A DNA stretch of 64,000 nt, taken from Cornus controversa (taxonomy: Eukaryota; Streptophyta; Magnoliopsida; Cornales; Cornaceae). Location of the stretch: contig CM048849.1 of assembly GCA_026545225.1 (NCBI GenBank), forward strand, positions 28,778,336 through 28,842,335, written 5' to 3'. The notes below the pieces were generated by a model that ran no database searches, had not been told where the DNA came from, and saw only the letters and a program-made list of their open reading frames with translations. Position 1 is the first letter of the stretch. Every line of letters begins with the position of its first letter. A program made the position numbers and the translations under genes. Positions 1 through 11,930 of this stretch are shown here, piece after piece.

Positions 1-892
1 TCCAACACATGGTATGATATTGTTCGCTTTGGGCCTGAGCCCGCACGATTTTGCTCTTGGATTTTTATCCCAAAAGGCCTCATACCATTTGAAGAGAACA
101 TACTATATATAAGTATACTATATATAAGCACATCTCATTTTCTACACCCAGGCGATGTAGGATTGAACACTCTGTACCTTGTTAGTGTGGTAACTCAACC
201 CAGTGTCTATCTTTGCACCCGCCCACTCACATCTATCCACAAGGGTTACTGTAATCCACCCTCGTACGAGTCCCGATGTCCTCGTCGGCATATTTCTGGT
301 TAAGTTCAAACTCTGATACCAACTGTAATACCCCGCTCCAGCACATGGTATGATATTGTCTGCTTTGGGTTTGAGCTCGCACGGTTTTGCTCTTGGGTTT
401 TACCCCAAAAGGCCTCATACCATTTAAAGAGAAAATACTACATATAAACACATCCCCTTTTCCACACCCAGGCGATATGGGATTGAACACCCCGTATCCT
501 GTCAGTGTGGTAGCTCAACCCAGTGTCTGTCTTCACACCCGCCCACTCACACCCGTCCACAAGGGTTATTACAATCCATCCCCCTACGAGGCCCGACGTC
601 CTCGTTGGCACACTTCCGGCTGGGTTCAGGCTCTGATACCAATTGTAATACCCCGCTCCAACACATGGTATGACATTGTCCGCTTTGGGCCTGAGCCTGC
701 ACGATTTTGCTCTTGGATTTTACCCAAAAAGGTCTCATACCATTTGAAAGAACAGACTATATATAAGCACATCCCCTTTTTCACACCCAGGCGATGTGGG
801 ATTGAGCAATCTGTACCCTATCAGTGTGGTAGCTTAGCCCAGTGTCTGTCTTCGCACCCTCCCATTTACACCCGTCCACAAGGGTTACTACA
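1..892 (-). mobile_element. TRIM tandem array: three LTRs and two internal segments
   Basis: Three near-identical units lie head to tail: LTR 1-253 (left end cut by the window), internal 254-323, LTR 324-573, internal 574-643, LTR 644-892. The LTRs are about 250 bp and on the + strand run from TGTAATACC to TTACTACA/TTATTACA. Each 70-bp internal segment ends in GGCTCTGATACCA, which on the - strand is TGGTATCAGAGCC, the complement of the plant initiator-Met tRNA 3' end (a classic primer binding site). A G-rich polypurine tract sits at the other end. The element is therefore on the - strand and has no coding capacity, as expected of a terminal-repeat retrotransposon in miniature. The right edge abuts sequence homologous to about 39896 of the paralogous intron. 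A TATATA-like box lies in each LTR. Frames open across the LTRs are not genes. Confidence 0.88.
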
Positions 893-1504
893 TTACATAT
901 TTTAATACATCTATAATTATGCAATTATATTTTCAAGAATTTCTTTACTCAGTGCAATTATCATCTAAAAATGCGGATGTATCTTTCCAATTATATCTAA
1001 AAGATTTACAATTTTTCCCCCCCTACAATTACTTAAAGAAGTATAAAAACTGCATTTTCTTATCTTTTTTCTTTTTCTGATAACCAGAGCCATTGCTACT
1101 TCTTGAAAGCATAAATAGTAAAAATGTGAATTACTTAGTGAAATCTTCATCCAAGATGCCCATTCTTTATTATCACTCGGTCTCGAGTCCTCATCTAGAT
1201 AAGCATTATTATTTTTTAATAAATGCCTCATGACATAAAATTAAAGAATTTCCATTCCACTTTTGAAATTTTCACCATCTTTAGATTTGTGTCAATTTTT
1301 GTGGCCTTGTGCTGGTGTGTTTACACCCTTTGGGTGTCACGGTTTAATGAGTGCTGTCTCTATCTCATTTTCCTAAATACCAAGTAGTTATTGTTAGGCC
1401 TTGTGTCAAGTGATTTTCACACTCTTACCATTGCCATATAGTTTGACCATAAAGTGTGATTTGTCAACTTATTTTACTTATGCCTTTGATTTTCAACTGT
1501 GAAG
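893..1504 (+). other. Intron 2 remnant of DLH copy 1
   Basis: This non-coding stretch aligns by eye with 39896-40537, the second intron of the complete paralogue downstream, up to the shared splice acceptor. No coding sequence is visible. The first two exons of this copy are not present here and should lie left of the window, beyond the TRIM array that interrupts the intron. Confidence 0.75.
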
Positions 1505-4500
1505 GAAGCTTGCTGACAAAGTTGCAGCTGCTGGATACTATGTGGTTGTTCCTGACTTCTTCAATGGGGACCCCTTTGTACCTGAAAATGCTGAAAGGCC
1601 TCTACCAGTATGGCTTAAAGAACATGGAACGGTTAGTTATCTTCATTATGCTATATGCCTTGAAACTGTTAATTGTCTATATTTGAAATTATAATGTGCA
1701 AGTGGTTCCCTTGGAACATATATATCTTTAGTGTTTACTGGAAATTTAACATCTAAAGAAATCCAAAATCCTTATGAGGCCGACGAGGGAGGCCTGACGT
1801 CTGGGTTCAGGCTCTGATACCAACTATAATACTTTGCTCCACCTGATGGTATGATATTGTCCGCTTTGGGCATAAACCAGTAAGGTTTTGTTCTTGGATT
1901 TTACCCCAAAAGGTCTCATATCATTTGGAGAGAACACACTACATATAAGCACATCTCCTTCTCCACACTCAGGCGATGTGGGATAGAGCACCCCGTAGCC
2001 TGCCAGAGAAAAAGGCTTTTCTTGGACCAGTGTCTCTTCTTGCACCCGCTCACATCACATCCACCCACAAGGGTTACTATACTACTTTTTCCTTTTTGGA
2101 GAATGAAATCAGTGTTTTGAATTTTTTAGTTTTCAAACTCCAATAAAGTTTTGAATCTTTTGATTAATAGTAGTGTTAAAACGTTGGTGTCTAAAAAAAT
2201 TTCTTGTCCTTCTAGGATAAAGGATTTGAAGATGCAAAACCAGTAATTGAAGCTCTAAAAAGTAAAGGTGTATCTGGTATTGGAGCTACAGGCTTTTGTT
2301 GGGGTGGTAAGATTTTTCCTGAACAACTTTCACGAATTTAGACAATGTCATGTTGCATTTAATTTCTGCAACTAGATATGGCTTAAAAGTCAATAGCTTG
2401 ACTAAAATTGAACTTCTTGAATTCTCTCATCAGCTAAGGTTGTTGTGGAATTAGCAAAGTGTGCTTATATCCAAGCTGTAGTGCTGTTACATCCATTCCA
2501 TGTCACTGTGGATGATATCCAGGGTATGAATTCTATTACTAAACCATTCCTTCAATTATTTTTTGGTTTATTTTGTCGGAGCAAGAATTTTAAAGTCAGC
2601 ACTTGAAGTAGGCCTCTGGAATCATTAACAGAAGCAACTGATTTGGTCTTCCTTGAATTTTATTTGAGTGAGTGTATCATGAGGGTGCATGCTCTTACTG
2701 TGAGCTAGCTTGTGCCATCGACCGTTTGGATTGAGAGTGCATACATCACAACCTTTTGACGGCTGATAGCACAGTCATGATCACCTTTTCATTTATTTGG
2801 AACATAACCTTCTTGGTAGTTATAAATTGCTTTCCTTCTTAATGGTGGGGAGCATGACTTGTATTTTTTTATGTTTTTTGTGAGTTGGAGGGTAAAGTAG
2901 GGAAGCAAGATTTGTTTATTTACAGTTTCCACAATTTCCAGGTGTTAAGGTTCCAATTTCAGTACTTGGAGCTGAGATTGACATAGAATGTCCACCAGAA
3001 CTTGTGAAACAGTTTAAGGGGGTCTTAAATGCAGATCCTGAGGTATGAAATGCTTAAACTTCTTATGTAACACTTCATATAAATATTTCATATTGCCCAT
3101 CCTCAAATTATTCTTATGTAACACTTTATAAATGCAATCATCTTTTCCTTTCCTGATTGGTAATAGAATATTCAAATATGCCAAGAGCCTCTATGTTACC
3201 TCAACTCTTCTATTCCCTTGTGTCAACACAACACGACATGGGTATGGGATACGTGTCCCACACACGACCTAAATAGGGTACTTGAATCTTTAAATCTTCT
3301 TAAAAGAGTAGAATAAAAGCTTAATGTGATAGAAAAGAAGGATTGACAAATTCTAAGAAAGATGGAGTCTCTTTTTTTTTTCTTTTTATTATCATATTTC
3401 ATTTAATTTTGATTATTATTGAGTATATTTTTAAAGAATAATAGCATCATATGTTATACCTTTTTCTTTTTGATAAATAATAATTTATTAAAAGGTGCTC
3501 AAGAGGGAAGCGCTCCCGAGAAACTACAAAAAGCGGCACATGCCTAAAAAAATAAAGAACTCAATATATTGTATTTGAGAGACCAAATAGAAGACTCCAC
3601 GTCCTCGAAGCGCCTCCTATTCCTCTCTTACTACAAAGTCCACCATAAACAAAGGGGAGTGGCCCTCCAAGCTTCTCTGGCTCGGCTATCCGCTGTTCAC
3701 CCTCTCCAAGTCTCGATCATATCCATTGTGGAACTGGAAAACACCCAAGCCATACCAAACGCAGCCAAGAACATAGACTAAACGTCCCTTGCCACTGAAC
3801 AATGTAAAAGATGATTCACCATTTCCTTCGACCTTTTGCACATACAACACCAATTCACCATAATTCAAACCCTTCTCCTTAGGTTATCTATGGTAAGAAT
3901 CTTGCCTAAGAGAACTGTCCAATTAAAGAAGACCACCTTCAAGGGGGCCTTTGTTCTCCAAATTGCCTTCCAAGGGAAGATGGGACCGTAAAATCCTAGA
4001 GATTCTATAAAAGGAACGAACCTCAAAGGTTTGAAACCCATCCATACCATCTCGTCCATCCCTTCCCTCTTAACAACCTGACTGCACAACAGGGCTAAAA
4101 ACTCTGCTACCTCTGTAAGCTCCCAGTCATGGAATGCCCTACGAAAGCGCATATCCCAAGTCAATCTTCCACTATCAAGCTGATAGCAGTCGACAACTAA
4201 GGCTTGCCTGTTCGTAGCAATCTGAATAGTCTAGGGAACTTACAGGCCAAAGATATTTCCCCACACCAAATGTCCTCCCAAAAACTGATGTCTTCCATTT
4301 CTCATCCTAAAACGAATATGTTTGAAGAACTCATCCCAACATTTCCGAATACATTTCTAGACCCCCACCTCCAATGGGAAGTTCATCTCCGTAGACCACC
4401 AACCACTAACTCCTTCCCCACTCCAACAAATAACAACCCTCCTCCATAATCTGGATCTCTCACCTCCGAAACACCAAAGCCATTTTCCCAATAACGCTTT

Positions 4501-7500
4501 ATTGAACAATTCCAACCTCCTTATTCCCAATCCCCCTATCTGAATCGGAGTACACACCTTCCTCTAGCTCACCAAGTGAAATTTGAACTCATCTCCTAAA
4601 CCACTCGACAGAAACTTACTTTGAATCATCTCTAGTCTCCTAACTACTAACATCAGCATTAAGAATAAGGATATGTAATATATTGAAAGATTTGAAAGAG
4701 TGCTCTCCATGAGAGTGATGCCCCCCCACCTTTCGATAGATATTGCTTCTTCCAACCAACAAGCCTCCTCTCAAACCACTCTATTACAGGATCCCAAATG
4801 GAAACCATCCTCGACGAAGCTCCCAACGGCATCCCCAAGTAAGAGGTTGGAAAAGACCCAACTCAACAACCAAGGATGTCCACAAACTCGGGAATTTCCT
4901 CTACTGCCCCAACTGACACCAACTCGCTCTTTCCAATATTAATTTTTAGGCCAGACACTGCCTGAAAGCATATCAAAATGTATTTCAAATGCCTCAACTG
5001 ATTCTCCCTCGCATCATAGAAGACAATGGTATCATCTGCATAGAAAAGATGTGACACCACTAAATAATTAGGTTCTCTCCTAACTAAGAATCCTTTGATA
5101 ATCCCTAAATCCTCTGCCCTCTTCATTATCCTACTGAAGGCTTCGATAACAATGATAAATAGGAAGGAAGAGAGTGGATCACCTTGCCACAGGCCCCGAG
5201 AACTAGGAAAGAAACCAGCTGGGGATCTATTCACCAAAATTGAGAACCGAACTGTCGAAATACAATGATGAATCCATCTTCTCCATCTAAGCCCAAACCC
5301 CATCCTCTCTAAAATATGTAGTAAGAAATCCTAGTTCACATAATCATATGCCTTTTCAATGTCCAAATTGCAGTCAATTTTGGGTATGCCACTTTTAATC
5401 CTTGCCTTCACAATCAATACTGAATCCAAAATATGTCTGCCTCCCACAAAAGAATTCTGAGTGTCTGAGATCAACACATCCAAAACCCTCCTCAACCGAT
5501 TAGCTAGAATTTTGGCAAAAAGCTTGTAAATAATACCCACCAAGCTAATTGGCCTAAAATCCTTAGCATCAATAGCTTCACCCTTCTTTGGGATAAGGGC
5601 AATAAAGGATGCATTAAGGTTCCTCTTAAAGTACCCTGTTGAGTGAAGCTCGCTAAGGGCCTCCATCACTTTAACCTCAACCATTTCCCAGTTCTGATAC
5701 ATGAAAGCCATTGTGAAGCCATCAAGTTCAGGAGCTTTGTCCCCGGCACAACTCCTCAAAGTCTCCACCACCACCTCCTCCTCAAAGTGCCTGTCCACCC
5801 AAACACTCTTCTCCTCTGAAATACCTGAGAACTCAAGACCACCAAGCAAAAGCCTGTGCCTAGTGGTTTCTGTATAGAGCTGCTGATAATAAATCACAAT
5901 CCTCTCTGAATGTCTTCCGCTCTAGCTAGCAAGTTCCTGTCAATGCAGATCCTGCCTATATGATTTCTCCTTCTATGGGCATTTGCAAGTTTATGGAAGA
6001 ATTTTGTGTTGCAATCCTCTTCTTTCAACCACAGAGCTCCGAATTTCTGTCTCCAGGAAATTTCCTACTTCACCTCAATCTCCCCGAACTCACCTTTACA
6101 CTCCTCCCTCCTGCAAGCCTCTATGTCACTAAGGCCCCCTTCCCCCTCCTTACGATTAAGTTCTGAGATTTTAGAGAGAGCTCTAGCTTTATGCCAATTC
6201 AGATTACTGAAGACCTCCTTGTTCCACTTTTTAATATCTTCCTTCAGCCAGTTCAATTTGTGTGCCAAACGAAAGCTTTGGTTGCCCCTACAAGTGTAAC
6301 TAACCCACCAATTTTGAAATCTTTCCTTGAAGCCCTCCACTTTTAACCATATGTTCTCAAACTGAAAAGGGGATCACCCTCTACTCAACCTCCCACAATC
6401 CAATAGAATGGGAATGTGATCCGACACTGCTCTAGCCAAAGCTACTTGCCCTACATCTGGAAACTGCTCATCCAAGTCACCGAAGATTAAAAATATGCAA
6501 CCGAGAAAGTGTTGGATAATTTCTGCCACTAGACCAAGTATATCGATCAGCCAAGAAAGTGTAGGATAATTTCTTCCACTAAACCAAGTATATTGAGCAC
6601 CTTTCATCGGCAGGTCAATGAGCTGATGAGCATCATTGAATTTAGAGAACTCCAACATGGCTGGTGTCCTTCTCCCCCCTGAATATCTCTCACTAGGATC
6701 CCTTATCTCATTAAAGTCTCCTCCCGTGCACCACGGGCCCCGACCACCTCAATCTGACAGACTCCAACCCCCCCTACGAACCTCTCCTCTCCACATCCCC
6801 GATCGGCCCATACACCCTCGAAAAAATCAAGTAGGACCCGTCCTCCTCCAAAGTAAACAAAATAGAGATAGAAGACCTCCCCTTCTACATATTAGTTTTT
6901 GATACCCATCTCATCCCAAAGAACCACAATACCCCCCGACATCCCCACTACTTCAAGAGCCTCCCATTTAATGAATCTACCTCCTCAAAGACTCCTCATC
7001 AACCCATCTGCCAACTTAGATTCTTGCAAGCGAACAACGTGCGCCTCCCACCTACGAATAAAGGTCTTCACCACTCTCCTTTTGTCTAGGTCATTCAACC
7101 CCCGTACATTCCACGACACTATTTTAAGCTTCATAAGCACACCAATTCTTCCCCCCCCCCTCCGCTACAGCTTTCGCTCCTCCCACCATTCCTCGTGTCA
7201 TAATTCACATACGAAATAAAGTTCCTAAGTTCTCTTTCCCCCTTTCGGGACAAACTCTTCTTGCGATTAGTTTAATCCCACCCATGCTCAAGAGAATGTA
7301 ACATTTCACGGTCTAGCCCATCCTCCCTAGAAAATGTGAGACCCATCAACCCTCCCATTTCCTCAACACTTCTCACAGTTCTATCTCCATGTGATTCTGC
7401 CATAAACGGAATTAAACTTTTGTCTTCCACCCTTGCTCCCCTAGCTGCTACCAAGGGAATGTCAACCCTTGGCTCCTCAGTGCACTTCTATACTAGCGGA

Positions 7501-9649
7501 GGAAGGAACAAAGATTTAAGAACATACCCTGCTTTGACCTCTTCTTCACTGTTACTAATCGGAAAATCCCTCCTTATCCTTTCCGTAGTTCTGATGTAGC
7601 CACTACATTCTTGTTATCTCCTTCCCCCAACTGGTCGGACTTGCCTGAGCTTGCCGCAAAAAAACTTTCAGTCCAAACACCTCTGTAGCATTTGTTGAAG
7701 CCTCATCCGTACTTTTTCTCGAATGATCAATCCCTCTGTACAACCTCAACTCTTTCAGCAAAGTAGTTGCCATTTCTATCCTCAAGCTCATCCTGACCCC
7801 CTTGCCAATACACAAAATCAATTCATCCTTGTCCTTGCTGCTACATATATGGACATCCTCAATAGCATTATTTATTGGATTACAGACCACCATTCTGCTA
7901 TTTTCCACAGTTCCAGAATAGTTGCATCTCTCACATTCACCCACTCTTAAATTCTGTACTCTTTGATGAACCCAAACCCACCAAAAAAGATGAGGAAGGA
8001 GGAAGGTCAAAGTTAGAGCAACTTGCCTTAGAATTTGCTGATTTTTCAATGTATGCTTTCTTCTCCGTCTCCGACCTCGATCCTTCTTTCATAACCTATT
8101 TTTGCTTCTCAGTATTTGACCACTTTAGTCTCTTCTTGAATCTTTTGTCCTGGATAGTGACCTATTTCTCGTGCCCAAACCTAGCTTTCTGAATTGGCGT
8201 TCTTCCTCCTCTTTTATCGACACCTCTTTGGCTCCTGTAAATTCCTTTTTGTGTCAATTTTGCACACCTTCTTTTTTGCAACTTTATCTCCTCTGCGAGT
8301 AAATCAGATGACGCTTTGGGCCTTTGATTCCTTTCTAATTTTTGAGTCGAGATCCTTATAACTGATTGGTCCAATTTTAACTGTAAGCCCATTGTCATGT
8401 TTAGGCCCGTTTGTTGGCCCATGAGATTTTGAATTTGAATTTATGTTTGCTCGGTTGAATCCCAGACCTTCTCTATGCCTGCCACGTGCCTTATGAGCTA
8501 TAATCCAACCGACCTTGTCCTTATCCTCTGCAGCGACACGTTTCGGATGTTGTACCTTCCATCCACCACTCGCCTCACGCGCGTGGCTTCCCAATTGTCC
8601 TTGTCCTCTCTCTTTACCCTCCTGTGCCACAAACTTACTGCTCGCTTTTCTGGCTGCCCGACTATGTCTTTGCCACCACTCATCCTTCGTGATAAGCCGG
8701 CTAACATCTCTCCCTACCAGCTATTCATGTCTTGGAACTAACTCTGGTGCGATCTGTTCCGAAAGGATCACTTTGTAAGCCACCCAATCATCTTCAACCA
8801 GTACAAACTGCGGAACGGCACCACATTGATTATGTATAATTATAACTTCATGATTTTCTTTTAGTTTGAGCTTTTAAGATGCCTTTATTCTGGCGTACAT
8901 GATTATCCTGTTCAAAAAAGATAAAAAATTAAAAATTGATGGTTGGAAGCCTTTCAAAATTGGCCATCCTTGTCCAACTTCAATTTGTGGTTACTTTATC
9001 CACATCGTGATTGTGATTTGTTCATTTTTGCTACATATTAGAGTGACAATGAACTCCTCCACACTCTTTGATCCACAATTAATTATGTCCAGGATCTTAA
9101 ATCCTCAGACTTTCCATTCTCTCAAATCTCTGAATGTTTTAGTTTATATATATATATATACTTTGTAGAGTATTTGACAAAGGAATTTAAGCGTTCTTCA
9201 AGCTGGAATGGAGAACCCATAATACGTTTGTCAATGTTCCAATTTTGCAGTAGGTTTGGGTATAAGAGAGCACACTTTTGGAAAATAATGTCGAATTTAT
9301 TTTTGTATTCAGTTCATCCCTTCCGTCATTCTCATTGGCAGGACCGGTAGGCCCGGTGCTGGGTTATGTTTTTTTCTTTTTTAGTTCAAACATTTATTTC
9401 TTTATGATAGTTATTACATACAAATCAGACTCTCAAACATGGTTGGCATTAACGACGTCAATTAGCAACAAAGCTAGAAAGAAATCACAAATATATTATT
9501 GCTTCCAGGTTGATAGCTTTGTAAAGATATTCCCGATGGTTGCGCACGGTTGGACTGTGAGGTACGACGATGAAGATGAAGCGGCTGTGAAGCATGCAGA
9601 AGAAGCCCACCAGGACATGTTGAATTGGTTTGCCAAGCATCTTAAGTAA
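1505..9649 (+). CDS. Dienelactone hydrolase family protein, copy 1 (exons 3-7; 5' part outside window)
   Basis: Exons at 1505-1631, 2216-2306, 2434-2523, 2942-3042 and 9509-9649 are joined by GT-AG introns and end in TAA. Lengths (127, 91, 90, 101, 141) and phases match exons 3-7 of the complete paralogue at 37312-43423. The family is alpha/beta hydrolases (DLH; plant members are often annotated as endo-1,3;1,4-beta-glucanase-like), probably soluble. The triad is visible: Cys in GFCWG (exon 4), Asp in GAEID (exon 6), His in VAHGW (exon 7). All five exons are open. Oddities: exon 6 reads DIECPPE where copy 2 has DKMSPPE, and the last intron is 6.5 kb because a LINE sits in it, against 1.4 kb in copy 2. 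Whether it is still spliced is unknown. The start codon and first two exons are outside the window. Confidence 0.85.
1774..2081 (-). mobile_element. TRIM fragment in intron 3 of DLH copy 1
   Basis: A diverged member of the family at 1-892. Part of the internal segment with the primer-site complement GGCTCTGATACCA comes first, then one LTR from about 1825 to 2081. The LTR has an internal difference around 2005-2025 (AG-rich insert). The paralogous intron (40665-41015) has no such element and carries about 90 bp of other sequence at this point, so the insertion came with local loss or replacement. Confidence 0.8.
3686..7134 (-). pseudogene. LINE ORF2: endonuclease / reverse transcriptase / zf-RVT (broken)
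   Basis: The frame begins at an ATG at 7134 (minus strand), giving the apurinic endonuclease start with WNVRGLN. The endonuclease motif SDHIPILL lies near 6410. Reverse transcriptase segments follow at 5897-5331 and 5303-4863, including the catalytic FYADD (near 5040) and a SGLKIN-type motif. The C-terminal zf-RVT domain spans about 4164-3690 (W-x-P-K-V-x-F-F-x-W pattern, then the [11 protein letters not shown] portion). Several stops and shifts separate the pieces, so no full protein can be made. A 60-bp tandem duplication near 6490-6600 disrupts the endonuclease region. In the family this protein nicks DNA and primes reverse transcription on the target; here it is a fossil. Confidence 0.87.
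7140..8800 (-). pseudogene. LINE ORF1-like region (broken)
   Basis: Minus-strand reading fragments upstream of ORF2, for example 8707-8498, 8630-8304 and 8049-7603, are rich in basic and polar residues. The most upstream piece ends in a short acidic/aromatic segment ([18 protein letters not shown], about 8790-8720). Position and composition suit the nucleic-acid-binding ORF1 of plant L1 elements. I see no intact zinc knuckle, and the frame is interrupted repeatedly. The assignment rests mainly on position before the endonuclease ORF. Confidence 0.5.
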
Positions 9650-10640
9650 GACTACTATTTGTAACAAATTAATGTGTAATACCACGTCTTGTGTCATTCG
9701 AAGAGGTGGGAACGAATAATCCTTTAGAATTGCTACTGTTGAAATGGTTGGAAGTTAGAGCCACTGGGACTTGCTGTTTGAATTGAATAAAAAGGTTTTT
9801 CTAAATACTAGAATTATTTGTATGCTTAATTCTCGCCTTAGATTGATGCTTTGGTTTCATGATGTTGAAGAGAGATGGAACAATTGTGATGTGGAAGAGA
9901 GGTTGATACTCTGTCATACTACACCAGAAGCATTTTAGTTTTTTCGAAGATCGTTTGTATTAACACAAGTGGTTGTTCTTATATGAATCTTTGAGGTTTT
10001 GTAGTATGAAGATTATATGTCAAAATTTACTTAAGAGTTGACCACACATTTCACTCAATCTTTATATTTTCTTCTTTTTGACCAAATTTGGTCAGATTGG
10101 AGCTTCATCTTTGACTAGATCGTATGATTTTATTTTAAATGCATTTTGATATTATTTTTTTCTATGGCAAAACTATTTTAATACGAGCAACGTGATGATA
10201 TGATCTGTGCAAAATAATATTTGGTACTCAAAAGTTTTTAATTTAAAAAAGAACTTAAAAGAATAAATCTCATTTAAAAAAGCATAGAATTTTATTTGAG
10301 AGATGGAGAGTTCACAATGGGCAAATAGAATGTTTCTCTTTTACCCCTAAAAAAAGAGTTCTCAACAAGTTCTCAATTTACAAACAGCATTAGAAACTTT
10401 AGTTCTTCAAATGTTGGAGGTTCAAATTTTAAATTTCATCAGCTAGCATAATTGTCATCTCACTTCTCCTTCCAAAAGTAATGTTTGTCGTAATAATCTT
10501 TTAAGCATGAATGATACATCTTCCCAATTCATGTGATGTGAGTTACATAAATCCCATTTAAAATCTTTAGAATGGAATGTCTCTTATATCTTGTGGTGGG
10601 ACATTCCCACTCACATGAATCACATTCGAAATATTGTTTT
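9650..10640. other. 3' flank of DLH copy 1, no gene seen
   Basis: Up to about 10260 this stretch is homologous to the 3' flank of copy 2 (43424-43989 plus 44591-44665). The copy 2 flank is interrupted by a MITE, and here the empty site lies near 10170. After 10260 the two copies diverge. No coding sequence is visible. Confidence 0.7.
9786..9791 (+). terminator. Candidate polyadenylation signal, DLH copy 1
   Basis: AATAAA lies about 140 bp after the stop codon in a block conserved with the 3' flank of copy 2, where the equivalent reads GAATAAGAAG. Confidence 0.4.
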
Positions 10641-10817
10641 AGGGGAAATGTTAAACTTCATAAAATTTTATCATGAATGATGTGACAGCTGATAATATTA
10701 TTGAAATTCTGTGAATGGGAGAAATCCCACCAATACTAACTCACCATTTAATTGCCACATCATTTATGATAAAAATTCATGAAATAATTTTATGATGTGT
10801 AGCATTGCTCATTTTCT
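10641..10817. mobile_element. Small MITE-like inverted-repeat element
   Basis: The left end (AGGGGAAATGTTA) and the reverse complement of the right end (AGAAAATGAGCAATGCTA) are related. Inner arms around CATAAAATTTTATCATGAATGATGTG pair imperfectly with 10753-10795. A 13-bp direct repeat TCACATTCGAAAT lies close to both sides (about 10619 and 10821). Non-coding. Family not assigned. Confidence 0.5.
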
Positions 10818-10896
10818 AGAGTCACATTCGAAATCTTTTCTATTAGGCACTTCTAAAAGTATTTTACACTCATGCCTCTCTGTTGCCTCCCAAAAC

Positions 10897-11930
10897 TGTA
10901 ATACCATGTGGTTACGTAATTTTAATTTAGATTTTTTTTCTAATTGTTTAAATAGTTGATTGAATGTTTTAAATGTTATATATTTTACTTGTTTAAATTA
11001 TTATTGAGTGTTTTAAATATTAAATGTTTTAGGGTGTTTTATTTTATTTATTTTTAGGTTGGATCATACTTTTGTATTTTTTATTTTTTTGTTTTTATTT
11101 TTTTTTCGAATTGAGCTAGGGAGAGTTTGGGTTGGATTATTTGAATTTTGACTGGTTATATTATAACTGTTTCAGGTTTCGACCAGCTATTTTTCCTTTT
11201 TATTTTTCTTTTAGTATTTACTTTTATATATATATATATATAGTACAGAGAGAGAGAGTAGGGGGTCTTGTTTCGAGTTTAGGGTTTTTTGAAGGAAGGG
11301 AGGAAATTAGTCTTGGCAGAATAATTCTAGTGAGATAAAATAATAGAGAGAGAGAAACCGAATGAGGGAGGGCTGGTTTGGCTCATGGTGATAGATGGTG
11401 ATGGTGGCCGTATGTGTATAGGCGGCTGCCATAGTAGTGAATTTGCATGGTGGTTGCTTGGCAATGGTTATGGTGGGCCGATGAAGCTGCTGGTGGTTTC
11501 CTGGTGCGTGCGGAAGGTGGTGGCAGCGGTGGAATTGCTGAGTGGTTTGTGATACTTGATGATGGTGGTTGCGGGTTGCGGCTGGCCGTGGGTCTTGTAT
11601 GGCTAGCGGCTGGCTGTGGCATGATGAAGCTGCTGTGGGCAGCGGGTTGGTGAAGAAGGATGTTCACAGTGGTGGAACAGTGAGTGGAGCCGAGGCTGTG
11701 GGTCACGGTTTTGGTGGCTTTTGCAGCTATGGTTGGCGGTCATGGCATGGTGACGATGGCTGGGTTCAGTGACGGGGTTGCCCGTTCTGAAGTGGTCTGT
11801 CATGGTGAAGATGATGTGGTCGATTCTATGACGGCTTGGGTTGACAATTATGGCTGGTTGTTTTGGTTATGATGATACGGTGACAGTATGAAACTTGATA
11901 GTACTGATTGAAGAGGTATGAACTATTAGA
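10897..11930 (+). mobile_element. Gypsy-type LTR-like fragment (uncertain)
   Basis: The stretch opens with TGTAATACCATGTGG and continues AT-rich. It then has a TATATATA box (about 11225), an AGAGAGAG leader, AGGGTTTTTT and a G-rich segment to about 11870. The layout resembles the LTR-like unit beginning TGTAATATCCCG at 60727. The right end is not defined. The G-rich part has chance open frames on both strands (11383-11872) of low-complexity composition, which I do not call as genes. Confidence 0.35.

Larger units (their letters stand above)
3466..8822 (-). mobile_element. L1-type LINE retrotransposon, degraded
   Basis: A non-LTR retrotransposon reading right to left inside the last intron of DLH copy 1. 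On the - strand, in order: an ORF1-like region (about 8800-7150), an endonuclease-reverse transcriptase ORF (about 7134-3690), and a 3' end with an A-rich tail (T-rich on the + strand at 3463-3475). Flanks match the paralogous intron at about 42270 and 42545. The element thus sits where roughly 275 bp of ancestral intron is missing, so insertion was accompanied or followed by deletion. I see no clear target duplication. Numerous stops and frameshifts make it inactive. Confidence 0.88.

Noticed and set aside
629..641. tRNA gene suggested by GGCTCTGATACCA
   Set aside because: Only the 3' end complement is present, as expected for a primer binding site; no cloverleaf can be drawn.
644..892. Cassandra-type TRIM with 5S rRNA promoter
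   Set aside because: I see no 5S internal control region in the LTR, so only the general TRIM class is claimed.
387..905. 172-codon open frame across the TRIM LTRs
   Set aside because: It runs through LTR and primer-site sequence and repeats with each unit; TRIMs are non-coding.
7336..8192. Plus-strand open frames over the LINE
   Set aside because: They are antisense to the LINE reading frames and lack domains.
11383..11872. Overlapping open frames in a G-rich stretch
   Set aside because: Low-complexity Gly/Trp/Ala or Pro/His composition on both strands, with no domain.
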